This document shows, piece by piece, positions 12,116-23,093 of a stretch of DNA of 64,000 nucleotides. The first letter of the stretch is position 1. Each line of letters begins with the position of its first letter. Both the position numbers and the translations under genes were made by a program. Origin of the DNA: Brachypterus glaber (lineage: Eukaryota; Arthropoda; Insecta; Coleoptera; Kateretidae). The stretch lies in NCBI GenBank assembly GCA_958510825.1, contig OY294044.1, positions 102,834,893 to 102,898,892 of the forward strand. The letters run 5' to 3'. Under the pieces are notes generated by a model. That model saw only the letters and a program-made list of their open reading frames with translations. It was not told the origin of the DNA and searched no databases.

Positions 12116-12599
12116 CACTCAGAAAAATCTCATCTTGTAAAATCAATAAGAAATTATTTTAATTTAAAAAAATTGCCTTTTAAAATATTAAAAGTAAAAA
12201 CTTTACGTTTTAGTTATGAATAAAATTAATTTAAAAAAATAATTTTTACACCAAAACGTTTTTTACTTTAAAGTAAAAGTATTGTCCCTTACTTTCTTAG
12301 TTTAATGTTTTCTTAATAAAATTATAATATTTCCCTTTATATTGTTGAAAAATATCAATATATTAAAAGAATTATTTTTAAAATAACCAGTTTTTGTATT
12401 CAAACCACATCTAGTTTACAAATGATTTAAAAGGAAACATTTTTCAAATTACAATGAATATTTTTATTTTTACAATGGCTTATAAAATTAAAAAATATCT
12501 TTTTGAGTTAATAGAAAACACTGTCGGAGCAAAAACATATTGGTTTTCTTTTAAATCATATGACTTTTGTTTGATTTTACAACGATTTTTCTCTGAGTG
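12116..12599. mobile_element. TA-flanked MITE with CACTCAGA ends
   Basis: CACTCAGAAAAATC and further bases at 12,116 are mirrored at the right end (GATTTTTCTCTGAGTG to 12,599). TA at 12,114-12,115 and 12,600-12,601 fits a Tc1/mariner-type duplication. At 484 bases with no reading frame it is non-autonomous. Confidence 0.75.
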
Positions 12600-12947
12600 T
12601 ATAGGCCCATAAGGGGTCTCTACTTTTTTTCTGTTGGGTTGGCAACATACAAAAGCCTATCTCTTGACGTTTTGCCTGCAAATGTCAATGTCGATTTAAA
12701 GTTTAATTTTTTACAAAATTTTGTGTTTGGGTTATTTTTTACCGTGTTAAAATTGTTGACTGGTTAACTGCAGTGAGAAAAGAAGAGATGACTGTAAAAT
12801 ATATCAAAATATCACTTGTTCTTAGAATTTTAAACATAGTGTAAACTGTAATGCCAACCCAAAACAAAAATCCCTAAATCAGTCATCAATTTAAATGTAA
12901 GTTTTTTTAATTTTGGAGCAAAATAGAAAAAATTGTATAAAGCACTC

Positions 12948-13050
12948 GTTTCATAACACGTTTTTAGCGCACTAGAACTTGAGAAAACTCGCCGCAAGCG
13001 GCTCGTTTTCTAAACTTGTACTCGTGCGCTAAAAACGTATGTTATGAAAC
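12948..13050. repeat. GC-rich 50-base-arm hairpin
   Basis: GTTTCATAACACGTTTTTAG at 12,948 pairs with the segment ending in GTTATGAAAC at 13,050. The apex is CTCGCCGCAAGCGGCTCG. The structure is nearly continuous over 103 bases and noticeably richer in CpG than its surroundings. Confidence 0.85.
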
Positions 13051-13417
13051 TAGTACTTTAATATACTATTAATGTGACCTCAATTGTTTGCTCGCCAGTA
13101 TAATTACTATTATCTTCGTAGTGTATCTTTACCTTTAATAACCCTAACAATATACCAAAAGCACATGACAATTTCAGTTGCACTATATAAGCGTCATATA
13201 CCTTCGTTTGGCAATCCGCAATTGAAGAACATTTAAACTAAAAAAATATTTATTGTTAAAAACGAGTTTGGAAAGTACAGCCGTGGGTAGCCGAAATGCA
13301 GTAGGTCACAAAATATTCAAAAATAAGATTTTGGTACCAATTTCCAAATTTCTCTATTCAGTAAAAAAGATAAAACTATTATATAATGAAGCAAAGACTA
13401 AAAATTAACCTATTTGT

Positions 13418-13566
13418 AGTATGTTGAACAATGTGTTGCTAAAATTCGCGAAAATGCAGAATGTTTACTACTAGTATAGTATACTACGTTTTAGCCCATC
13501 TTTTGCCAAATTTAAAGTAACATTCTGCATTTTTGCGAATTTTAGCAACACATTGTTCAACATACT
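13418..13566. repeat. 48-base-arm hairpin
   Basis: AGTATGTTGAACAATGTGTT at 13,418 begins an arm of about 48 bases that is reverse-complemented almost exactly to 13,566, around a loop of about 50 bases. A short open frame running out of the right arm is not a gene. Confidence 0.85.
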
Positions 13567-13689
13567 TGCAAATTTCAGGTCTTTATGTCAAAGATTTCTT
13601 GAAATATCGTAGTGTAAAGTTGTTTTGCAAGCGACTTGCATGTTTTTCTCTACTATATGAAGTATGCCACATAGACATATTATGTGATC

Positions 13690-13930
13690 TGTCGGTCTGT
13701 CCCAGAAATCTTGTGGGCACGTTAACTAAAGCTAGAGCTAGAGACTTGAAATTTGGCATACAAGTAAGTTAACAAAATTTCTCGCTCGGGATTCTTCTTG
13801 GTGAACATTGGAGTGTGGCAAGGGGGTGAGGGGCTAAATATTTTTAAATGTTTACCGTATTTTCGTGAAAATTGGTATACATATACACCCTATTTAAAAT
13901 ACGGTCCAAAATTTTAAGGGGTTAAAGGCC
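13690..13930 (+). repeat. Dispersed repeat family R, copy 2
   Basis: Shares GAAATCTTGTGGGCACG, CTTGAAATTTGGCATACAAG and CTCGCTCGGGATT with the copies at 780 and 41,560. Compared with the 41.6-kb copy the CGGT array is nearly absent. Confidence 0.6.
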
Positions 13931-14775
13931 TCTTTAAAAGTGGCTAAAAAAATCGGTTTTTATTTAATAACTTAGGGATCCTTTGAGATGTAGCAACTAG
14001 GTTTCGCACATGAATTAATCTTAATAAGGTCCATGTTCGTATGTTATTTTTATGTACTTATTTTAACCAGGGGTGTGCAAAACGGGCGGCCTGGTCAGTT
14101 TTTTGTCCCAAACTTTTTTCTGTGTAACTTTTTTGAATTTTATTTTTGGAATAAGATTGCTTGGGTCAAAATGCATTAAAAATATACTTTTTGTAATACT
14201 GTAGGATAAACCGTTTTTGAGAAAAATTAATTTGAAGGTGAAATTTCAAATTTCGAAGACGAAAAATTAAATAATAAAATGTTGAAAACCAAAATTTTAG
14301 TTATGCAGGGTTATTGTATATCAAAACCTAAGAAAAAATGTATCCATACATGTAGGTCGAAAAATCGCTTTTAAAGCTACTATGGCCCTTTACAAATTGT
14401 GCATTTTTAGGAAACCATAGCTCCCTTATGATTGATTTTTGGATGTACTTGGTTATGAGTTATTTTTCTTAGTTTTTGATGTACACTGCATCATTAAAAT
14501 CTCGGTTTTCAACATTTTAGTATTTAAGGAATCATATTCAAAAAATAAAATTACAAAAAAGTTACACAGAAAAAAATTTGGGACAAAAAACTGATAGCCT
14601 CCCCCCCCCGTGTCGCACACCACTGGTTAAAATAAGGGCATGAAAATAGCACACCAATATGGGCCTTATTAATATTATTTCGTGCAAAAACGTCATTGCT
14701 ATATCTCAAAGGGTCCCTAAGTTATTAAATAAAAGCTGAATGATTTATTTAGCCATTTTCAAAGGGGCTTAAGAT
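13910..14775. repeat. Foldback element FB2 (GGGTGTGC family)
   Basis: The left arm (about 13,910-14,330) and right arm (about 14,400-14,775) are diverged reverse complements. Both contain a GTGTGCAAAACGGG or complementary block, CAGTTTTTTGTCCCAAACTT, and ATTTAATAACTTAGGGA. A related but larger copy lies at 18,546-20,177 and a fragment at about 25,060-25,680. A C9 run sits near 14,612 in the right arm. Confidence 0.7.
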
Positions 14776-15415
14776 GCATTTTTAGACAGGGTGTCCGGCA
14801 ACTCGCGTTGGAGCTGGAAACCATAGAATCTTCTACCAATGAAAAAAATTACACAAAAAAATTGAAGTTCCATCTTGAACGGATACCGAGATAAGAATAT
14901 TTTCTTTACACCAATACCAGAAAGTGTTAAATACACCTAAAAACGTGAGATAATTACATAATTCGTAACTAAGCAACCATACCCATAAGTAAATAAAAGC
15001 CACTTTGACACTAATGTCAAATTAGAAATTTGTAAAAATCACTTTTGAGTTATTTCCGAGGTTATTTATTTATATTATATTATGGATTTATAGTTAAAAT
15101 GTAATATTTGATATAAAAATAACAAAAATAGGTATGCAGAAACAAGAAAAGAAGATTCACTGTTTGTTTATCGCTTGATTAATGCAGAAAATTAAGAAAA
15201 TCTGAAAATGTAGAAACCCAGTTAAAAGTAAAAGGTTTATAATAAAATAAATTGATTCCTTATAAAATAATACAAAAATAAGTTCAATAAATATGAAAAG
15301 TCGTTTTTACCCGACCTAAATCCCACTGGTTTAGTGTTAAATTAAATTACATTACATTTTTGTTTAACCTCGTACTATTCTACTTAATTAAGCATCCCCT
15401 AAGTCCAGGGGGTAG
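14776..15415. other. No gene seen
   Basis: Begins with CAGGGTGTCCGGCAACTCGC, which looks like one terminus of a transposon, but no matching inverted end was found. The rest is AT-rich and featureless. Confidence 0.4.
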
Positions 15416-15419
15416 GGGT

Positions 15420-15560
15420 CTTTAAAGCGAAGTCTATTACCGCGAAACCGTTACCGCGCATGGACTTTACCTCGAAAGCCATTACCGCGAAGAAAACAAC
15501 AGCGAAGGGGTCATTCGCGCATGTTCTTTACCACGAAAACCATTACCGCGCATATTTATT
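15420..15560 (+). repeat. Degenerate array of TTACCGCGAA motifs
   Basis: ATTACCGCGAAACC, GTTACCGCGCATGG, TTTACCTCGAAAGC, ATTACCGCGAAGAA, TTTACCACGAAAAC and ATTACCGCGCATAT follow one another at a spacing mostly near 15-16 bases. An inverted ACGCGGTAAAGACC occurs at about 16,094. In a sequence otherwise poor in CpG this looks like a subterminal binding-site array of an unidentified element spanning roughly 15,420-16,110. Confidence 0.6.
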
Positions 15561-16248
15561 TTAATTTTTTTTGAAGAAAAAAGATTAAATAATAATAAAT
15601 AAATATTTTGCAGAAAACAATCAAACAGTTCCAGCTGATATAGCTGCTGGTTCAGGGTTGTGGCCAATACTAGTTTCCTTTAAAACATTTCCGTCCGAAG
15701 TATGCAAACGCCCCTTGCAACAAAGCATGTCGTAATTTACGCACTTACAATTTTTTTTTATTTTTACTATCCTTCTTTCCTGTATATGAAATGTGTATAT
15801 ACAGCGAGGTCTTTGCCTCTAGCACTTTTTATTATTTCGATCGACATGACGATTTGTACTAAACTTATTATTAATCAGCGATTTATACAAATCAGTCGAT
15901 ATAAATTAAAAAAAAAACACACATAAAAAACCCAAACAGAGATATATGGGTACATTTAGTAAAAATTCCACTTTATCAATAAAAAGTCCAAACCAAAACC
16001 AAAACTAATCAACCCAAACTGCCATCAATCCCACGGAAATACCCTTACATAAAATTAAAATAATGTATAACGATTTTCGCTCTAAAAGTCATACGCGGTA
16101 AAGACCGTTCGCAGGACAGGACTTGTGTGGGCTAGTAGTAGAGGGAACTACCGGCTTTAATTTACTTTCTAACCAATTTATAGGGAGTGTCCGCTTCACT
16201 TACGCCTTCGCCAAATTTCAATTATTAATTAACTGAAAAAGGCAAATC

Positions 16249-16335
16249 GGCGCCGGTGAGAATCGAACTCACGCTATTTTGGGTAGTAAACTCGTCAAGT
16301 ACGACGCGGTAGTCCACTACACCAATCCTCCCACC
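16249..16335 (-). repeat. tRNA-like SINE head with Pol III A and B boxes
   Basis: On the minus strand TGGTGTAGTGG matches an A box and GAGTTCGATTC within GTGAGTTCGATTCTCAC matches a B box and intact T arm, about 55 bases downstream of the A box. The acceptor arms (GGAGGAT against CGGCGCC) pair poorly and the anticodon stem is short. It is best read as the tRNA-derived promoter head of a SINE or a tRNA pseudogene, not a working tRNA. Confidence 0.5.
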
Positions 16336-16567
16336 AAAAAAGAATACATGGGAAATACCATTTTATTTTTTAAAGATTTTATTTATTTTATGGAGTAAAA
16401 ATTAAACCAATTAAAAAAAAAATTCTTTAATAATAATATAAATTAGGTACCACTCGATTTCCAAATATTCCCGCACAAAGATTTATTAAAAACTGCCTGA
16501 AAATCCTAGAAATCATTGCACGAAAATTCTCTTAGGCATAAAAATTATAGTTCTTGAGTTGAAAATT

Positions 16568-16978
16568 CTATTTCTCCCAAAAGTGCACCCAACCGAAAAA
16601 ATTATATGATTCGCAGTCTTGAACATTTGGCTGTTCGTGGACCCATCTGCAAAACTCCATTCTGAGAGCGTGGCATAAATTTTGTACGCGAATATATTGG
16701 TAGGGACGCCGATTATCTTTTTTCATAATGGTATTTACGGTGGTGCGTCTAAGGTTGAGATTCCTTGCAATTTCCCTTACACTAGCATCTCCGTCATTGT
16801 CGAATGCCTCTTCTACCTCCGGAGCCCTAACTGTAATCAGCGCTCCACAATTTTCTCTTCTATCCAGTAACACGTTACCTGTACCGCCGTTAAAAACAAG
16901 GGGGTGGGATGAACTCTTTCGGGTACATTTCTTAATACACTCTGGCTGCATTTTCTGCATTTCTGCCACATCCTCCAT
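16568..16978 (-). pseudogene. Tc1/mariner-type transposase N-terminal fragment
   Basis: A 136-codon frame (ATG at 16,976-16,978). Residues about 45-120 read as a helix-turn-helix DNA-binding region: RAPEVEEAFDNDGDASVREI, then ARNLNLRRTTVNTIMKKD, then RPYQYIRVQNLCHALRMEFC. The pattern of a homeodomain-like HTH, followed by a PY...Q/RVQ-L stretch and R-x-x-FC-x-W, is what I know from IS630/Tc1/mariner transposases of insects. The frame stops before any DDE catalytic block, so only the DNA-binding half remains. No terminal repeats could be paired around it. The most plausible alternative is another HTH transposase family with the same N-terminal fold. Confidence 0.6.
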
Positions 16979-18545
16979 ATAAAATAACCATTTCGGAATA
17001 TTCTCTACTTGTAAACATTACATTTTTTAGTTTATATTTTCGATACTCAGAACACGAAAGATGTTTAAATTGCAATTTTCTCGAAAACCGTTGGCCCTAC
17101 GTTGTTACATAAATTGTATTTTTTATGTATTTTTAAGTAAGGAAACATATTTTATTGAAAAAATCTCAAAAAAGCTAAAAACAAAAACCTAGGGGCAAAA
17201 AAAAGGTTATTTCAATAGTTTTCCACTGATCATATCAAGGGGATTTTAATAAGTTTTCAATGCAAAAGAATAATTAAGATGTTAGGTGCACCTACAAAAT
17301 ATCCAAAAACGGACCTTTTTCCGTATTACTCAAATTTCTTCCATCGATTTATTTTTTATTTTTAGTTTCTTTTACACGTATTCTATCCCTTAACAATAAC
17401 TGACATTAATTTTGATGGAGGTGAAAATTAAAAAAAAGAGATGTTTTGGACCCGCCGCGGCGGCGCGCCGTGTTGTGGATCCGCCATTTTGATTTTTTAA
17501 TTTTTAATATTGGATTCGGTTTTTGCGAAAAAACAGAATTTTGACAGCGAAAAAAATGCTCTGTGTACACATTGAGGAGTTTATTTTCAAAGCACAACAA
17601 GTCCAAAAATTCCCCTTTTGAGATAGAGATGGCCCTAAATAGATCAAATCGAACTCTTTTCTCTATTTAATACTTTGCGTTTCATACTGCAATAGCTCCC
17701 ATGTTAAACAGAGGGATATTCTGATATCTTTTTTTAAAAACAAGTCCACATAATATTTCAAAAGTAAATAAGTCCAGATTTTTTTCGAACTGTCAAATGT
17801 TCTTGCAGTTATGTGAAATCCGGTGAAATCCCTGTTTAGTTATTCACCAAGAAGAACATTGCTTTCGTCTTGAGCTGAGATCTTAATCCTCAAATGAATG
17901 ATTTTGGTGGTTGAGGGAAGTATAGTAGTAATGGTAACAGAAAAGGCTTGAAATTAAAGGAAAAATGTAGAATTGAAAAAGGAAACAAACGTTACAACAA
18001 ATTTTTGATGTTATGTTTATTATACTCAGAGTTGATACTTTCATTACGAAAACAGGGGACTTTTTTTTTATTCAGTGTTTTACTTATTTTGCATTAACAT
18101 TGTAAAATTTTAAAAACTTGAAAATTGGTATACAAGGTTATTCAGAAATAAGTTCTAGAAATTTAAGAGGTGATTTTAAGTTAAAAAATATGAAAAAAAG
18201 TTCCTGTAAAGGTCAGGAGCTACGACCCTCCTAAGGGTACATCTAAAAAGTAGTTTTTATTAAATATTTCTGGAACCCTATAAACAACATTAACGAATTT
18301 TTGCACATGCCTTAACATTGATAAAGGCTATTATTTAATGTAATTTTATTTTGGTAATTTTAACAAAGGACGTGCAAAATGGGGGTCGATGTCACTTTTT
18401 CGCCCCAAACTTTTTTATGCGTAAATTTTTTGACATTTCCTCAATAAAATATTAATCTTTAATCAAAATATATAAAAAAGGTAACACCTTAGAGCCAACC
18501 GTTTTCGATATAATTTCAATTAACCCCTTCACAGTGATTGACCTA
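16979..18545. other. No gene seen; short GC-rich palindromic patch
   Basis: Mostly AT-rich. Around 17,451-17,477 there is CCCGCCGCGGCGGCGCGCCG, which contains overlapping palindromes and stands out sharply in composition. Blocks near 18,130-18,260 and 18,360-18,440 resemble repeat families R and FB2. No coding frame is convincing. Confidence 0.5.
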
Positions 18546-19643
18546 TACAGGGTGTATTTGATATAGGGTAGGAAATTTTAACAGGTGATTCTACATGATA
18601 AAATATGAAAAAAAGTTCCTATAAACATATGTCTAAAAATGCGTCATAAGGAGGCTACGCCCCTTTGAAATTGGCTAAAAAAATCGGTTTTTATTTAATA
18701 ACTCAGGAACCCTTTGAGATATATTAACGAGGTTTTGCGCGTAAATTAATCCTAATAAGGCCCATCTTTGTATGTCATTTTCACGTACTTATTTAAACCA
18801 GGGGTGTGCGAAACGGGGGGGCCTTATCAGTTTTTTGTCCCAAACTTTTTTTTGTCTAACTTTTTTGCAATTTTATTTTTGAAATATGATTCCTCAGGTT
18901 AAAATACATAAAAAGGTACTCTTGTTGTAATACTGTAGGATTAACCGTTTTCGAGAAAATTTAATTTGAAGGTGAAATTTCACTGTTCGAGGACGAAAAA
19001 TTAAGTACTAAAATGTCAAAAACCAAAATTTTAATGATGCAATGTTATTCTACATCAAAAACTAAGAAAAAAAGTTTCCATACATGTAGGTCGAAAAAAC
19101 GCTTTTAAAGCTACCATAGCATGGTGCATATTTAGGAGACCATAGCTCCATTAGGATTGATTTTTGGAAGTACCAGTATATGAGGTTTTTTTCTTAGTTT
19201 TTAATGTACATTCGTCCTGCATCATTAAAATTTTGGTTTTGAACATTTTAGTATTTAATTTTTCGTCCTCGAACCGTGGAATTTCACCTTCAAATGAATT
19301 TTTCTCGAAAACGGTTAATCCTACAGTATTACAACAAGAGTACCTTTTTTATGTATTTTGACCTGAGGAATCATATTTCAAAAATAAAATTGCAAAAAAG
19401 TTACACAGAAAAAAGTTTGGGACAAAAAACTGATAAGGCCCCCCCGTTTCGCACACCCCTGGTTTAAATAAGTACGTGAAAATGACATACAAAGATGGGC
19501 CTTATTAGGAATAATTTACGCGCAAAACCTCGTTAATATATCTCAAAGGGTTCCTGAGTTATTAAATAAAAACCGATTTTTTTAGCCACTTTCAAAGGGG
19601 CGTAGCTCCCTTATGACGCATTTTTAGACATATGTTTATAGGA

Positions 19644-19868
19644 GTTCAAGTTGCGGAAACAAGCTGTTTAAGAGTCATTACCAAACTAAGACACCCAGGC
19701 AACCCCCTCCACAATCCTTCCAACAATCTGCTATATGAAAGAACCAAAATTACGCCAATAGTTAATAGGATCAATGAGCTGGCAGCTAAATTTTCACAAA
19801 GGGAAATAAACTTCGAGATCATTCAAGACTTAGTCAGAGAACGCTCAGCTAACCATCCCAGATTCTGA
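19644..19868 (+). pseudogene. LINE ORF2 C-terminal end
   Basis: The frame reads through CLRVITKLRHPGNPLHNPSN and ends SANHPRF at TGA (19,866-19,868). It lies at the 5-prime boundary of the truncated LINE and stops 227 bases before its tail, as expected for the last codons of ORF2. Upstream reverse-transcriptase parts are absent because the copy is truncated. Identification comes from position and tail, not from a recognisable domain. Confidence 0.5.
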
Positions 19869-20095
19869 TTCTCCACACAGACAGTTGATGAACTAATGAC
19901 GAATTTAAACAATTAGTGTAAATTTGATTGTACATATTTATTTCAGACTTTCTTTTTTTTTCTCATAATTTTATTATATTAACTTAACATACATAATTCT
20001 ATATCATATATTTTTGTAAAAGACGGGCAGTAGGACCTCGGTCGCAAGCCCTACACCCCAGGTGGGTAATAAAGCACTTTATCTATCTATCTATC
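19644..20095 (+). mobile_element. 5-prime-truncated LINE with TATC tail
   Basis: A 452-base insertion flanked by the 11-base duplication TGTTTATAGGA at 19,633-19,643 and 20,096-20,106. It ends in AATAAAGCACTTTATCTATC with four TATC-like units, a common 3-prime tail for Jockey/CR1-group LINEs. It interrupts a foldback arm and is therefore younger than it. Confidence 0.88.
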
Positions 20096-20177
20096 TGTTT
20101 ATAGGAACTTTTTGTCATATTTTATCATGTAGAATCACCTGTTAAAATTTCCTACGCTATTTCAAATACACCGTGTA

Positions 20178-21222
20178 GAGGCAAAAAAAGTTCGTGCCAT
20201 TAATCACAGTGCTTTTTTGAGGGTATTTTATGTTTGTTTCGAAACCCTGAAATTTCTTTACGATTTAATAGTACCGTCCATTTATATGATTTTCAGCGAA
20301 AATTCAAAAAATATACGGAGCGCTTCGTATTTTATTAAAAAAAATAAATGCTGAACGAGCTGCGAAGGGTAAAACAAGCCGTAAAGATATGTAATGCTAC
20401 CCATTCCATTATATACTAATCATGGTAAATAGGTATATTACATTATTCCAATTATTAAAAAAAAAAATTAAACATTTTAAAATAAAAATTTCAACAATTG
20501 ATTTAATATTTTTCCTTTTTCGCAGAAAGAAAATTAAAAAAATAGTTGAAAATTTTTTTAAATTTTTTTTTTAAGTATTTTGGAAAATGATGCCAGTTTT
20601 CCAAAATTCAAAATGGCGGGTCCAATATGGCAAATTAGACCTTTTAGGAGGGTCGCAGCTCTCTTAGGGCTCATTTCCGGACCAACCTTTATAGGAACTT
20701 TTTTTTATATTTTTTATTAAATCCCTACATACGGTATTTCAAGTTTCTACGCCTCCCGTTCGAAAAATGTAATTTTGATAGGTCTGTTATCTTGTTTTTT
20801 AGTTTTGTACCCATAAGTACCAATTTTCAAGTTTCTACGACCTTTTGTATTTTCCCCATTTGCCCACCTTGTTCCACCCCAATGTTTACCGAAATCAATC
20901 CCGAAAGAAAACTTTTCACGGTTCGCCGGCATTCACTTTTAGTTCGACTTTGTAAAACTCTTAGTTGCCTTGTACAAATTGTGTACTTATAATGTAAATA
21001 TTCCTTTAAAACCAAAAATAAAATAATCAGGCGAAAAGTTTTTTAATCACAAAAAGGGGTCACGTGGCCTTCATCATTTTTGAATAAATAGGTCAATTTG
21101 AACTAAAGTATAAAACCAAACCAAACAATAAAAAAATAAAAAAAGTTTTTTTTTTCAAACAAGTCCTACCTTTTTTTTTCAAAACAAAAAAAAGTCCAGC
21201 TTTCATTTGACAATAACGCACA
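20178..21222. other. No gene seen
   Basis: AT-rich with homopolymer runs. GCTGCGAAGGGTAAAACAAG near 20,360 and AAAATGGCGGGTCCAATATG near 20,610 are short less AT-rich patches. Overlapping short frames on both strands near 20,750-21,015 show no protein-like composition. Confidence 0.5.
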
Positions 21223-23093
21223 CACGGTTCGCAAAAAAGGTCAAATAAAATAAAAAATTGCCCAAGAACTTTGAAAATAAATTTTGATTCCTGGCCCTTT
21301 CCTTAAATAAGAAAAGCAAAAATTAAAAAATTTCAACGACAAAATTTTTTTTTGTCGCACTTTTTTGTTTTGAGTATTATAAAATAGATACACGCTGATT
21401 TATAATTTTACCAATTCGCCAATATTTGCTACAGTTTACTTTTTTCTGCTTAAACTTTTTACCTGTAACTCAAAAATTAAATTTTAAATAATATCTAACA
21501 AATAGGACCCCCTTGGGGGGCCTTAAAGAGGACAAAAGCCTAAATTTTTAAATTTTCCTGGGTTTATCTTGTATGCTTTATTTATATACCAATATAAGCT
21601 ATTCTAGTAGTATATTAAATTTTTTTTTTAATAGGGGGGTTTGGGGGGTCTCGAGCCAATTTTCAGATTTTTTTTTTTAGAATTTTAATGTACAAAAAAT
21701 ATTATAATATTATAAATATTTTCTAGATATTGTAAAAGAGTGTTTAAAATTTCGGTTTGGGGGTTAATTATTATATAATATATAATATATATTATTATAT
21801 ATTATATTATATATTATTATTATTATATATTAATATAAAAAAGATATATAATAATATTATTATGTACGCGTACGTGCCAAATTTGGTTTATATTTATCCT
21901 GAAATCCTGAAAGTTGTTAAAGAAGTCTCTTATAAGAGACTTACTATATCTAATAATTATACATACATAATTATGTACATAATTTTTCTATAATACATTA
22001 TGCCTAAAATTTTAAAATCTCTACTTTCGGTTTAAAGAAAAGTCCAAACTTACTTTATAAATCAATTTTTTTTAAAGGTTTGAAGGGATTTTTTAATTCC
22101 AAAGGAAAGGCAATAAATTAAAAGCAAAGTAAAGTAATAAGTTGAAATTATATTTTGTATTAAACAAAATTGAAATATAAAAGTACAGATAAAATAAAAG
22201 CAAAAATATTTTATTTTCTAAAGCTGGGTAAATTAACATAATAAAAATTTAACAAAAACTATATGATAAACTATAACATTAAAAAAATAATAAATAATAT
22301 TTAATAGTAATTATATATGAGAGTTGTTATAAAAAATTTAAAAATTCAATAATATTATGTACATAATTATGTATGTATAATTAATAGATATAGTAAGTCT
22401 CTTTAATAGTAAGACTTCTTTAACAACTTTCAGGAGAAATATAAACCAAATTTGGCACGTACGCGTACATAATAATATTATTATTATATATCTTTTTTAT
22501 ATTAACAATATATAATATAATATATAATAATATATATTATATAATAATTAACCCCCAAACCGACATTTTAAACACTCTTTTTCAATATCTAGAAAATATT
22601 TATAATATTATAATATTTTTTGTACATTAAAATTCTAAATAAAAAATCTTAAAATTAGCTCGAGACCCCCCAAACCCCCCTATTTAAAAAAATATGTTTA
22701 ATATACTACTAGAATAGCTTATATTGGTATATAAATAGAGCATACAAGATAAACCCAGGAAAATTTAAAAATTTAGGCTTTTGTCCTCTTTAAGGCCCCC
22801 CAAGGGGGTCCTATTTGTTAGATATTATTTAAAATTTAATTTTTGAGTTACAGGTAAAAAGTTTAAGCAGATAAAAGTAAACTGTAGCAAATATTGGTGA
22901 ATTAGGAAAATTATAAATCAGCATGTATCTATTTTATAATACTCAAAACAAAAAAGTGCGACAAAAAAAAATTTTGTCTTTGAAATTTTTTAATTTTTGC
23001 TTTTCCTATCTAAGGAAAGGGCCAGGAATCAAATTTTATTTCCAAAGTTCTTGGGCAATTTTTTATTTTATTTGAACTTTTTTGCGAACCGTG
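21223..23093. mobile_element. Near-perfect foldback, arms about 750 bases
   Basis: CACGGTTCGCAAAAAAGG at 21,223 is mirrored to GCGAACCGTG at 23,093. Left arm about 21,223-21,981, right arm about 22,356-23,093, loop about 374 bases. The arms are highly similar, including CCCCCTTGGGGGGCC (21,509 area) and GTACGCGTACGTGCCAAATT (21,862 area), so the palindrome is young or maintained by conversion. The loop has no gene. Confidence 0.88.

Larger units (their letters stand above)
18546..20177. repeat. Foldback element FB2, larger copy interrupted by a LINE
   Basis: ACAGGGTGTATTTGATATAG at the left and ATTTCAAATACACCGTGTAG at the right are inverted ends. The arms run through GGGTGTGCGAAACGGG and CAGTTTTTTGTCCCAAACTT to a centre near 19,120. 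The right arm is interrupted at 19,644-20,095 by a LINE fragment, after which the arm resumes exactly (AGGAACTTTTTGTCATATTT). Confidence 0.8.

Noticed and set aside
16249..16335. Functional tRNA gene on the minus strand
   Set aside because: A and B boxes are good, but the acceptor stem pairs at only about three of seven positions and the anticodon stem is short; a SINE head or pseudogene fits better.
20747..21015. Overlapping frames on both strands as a host gene exon
   Set aside because: No splice context, no domain, and the same stretch is open on both strands as expected from a locally less AT-rich segment.
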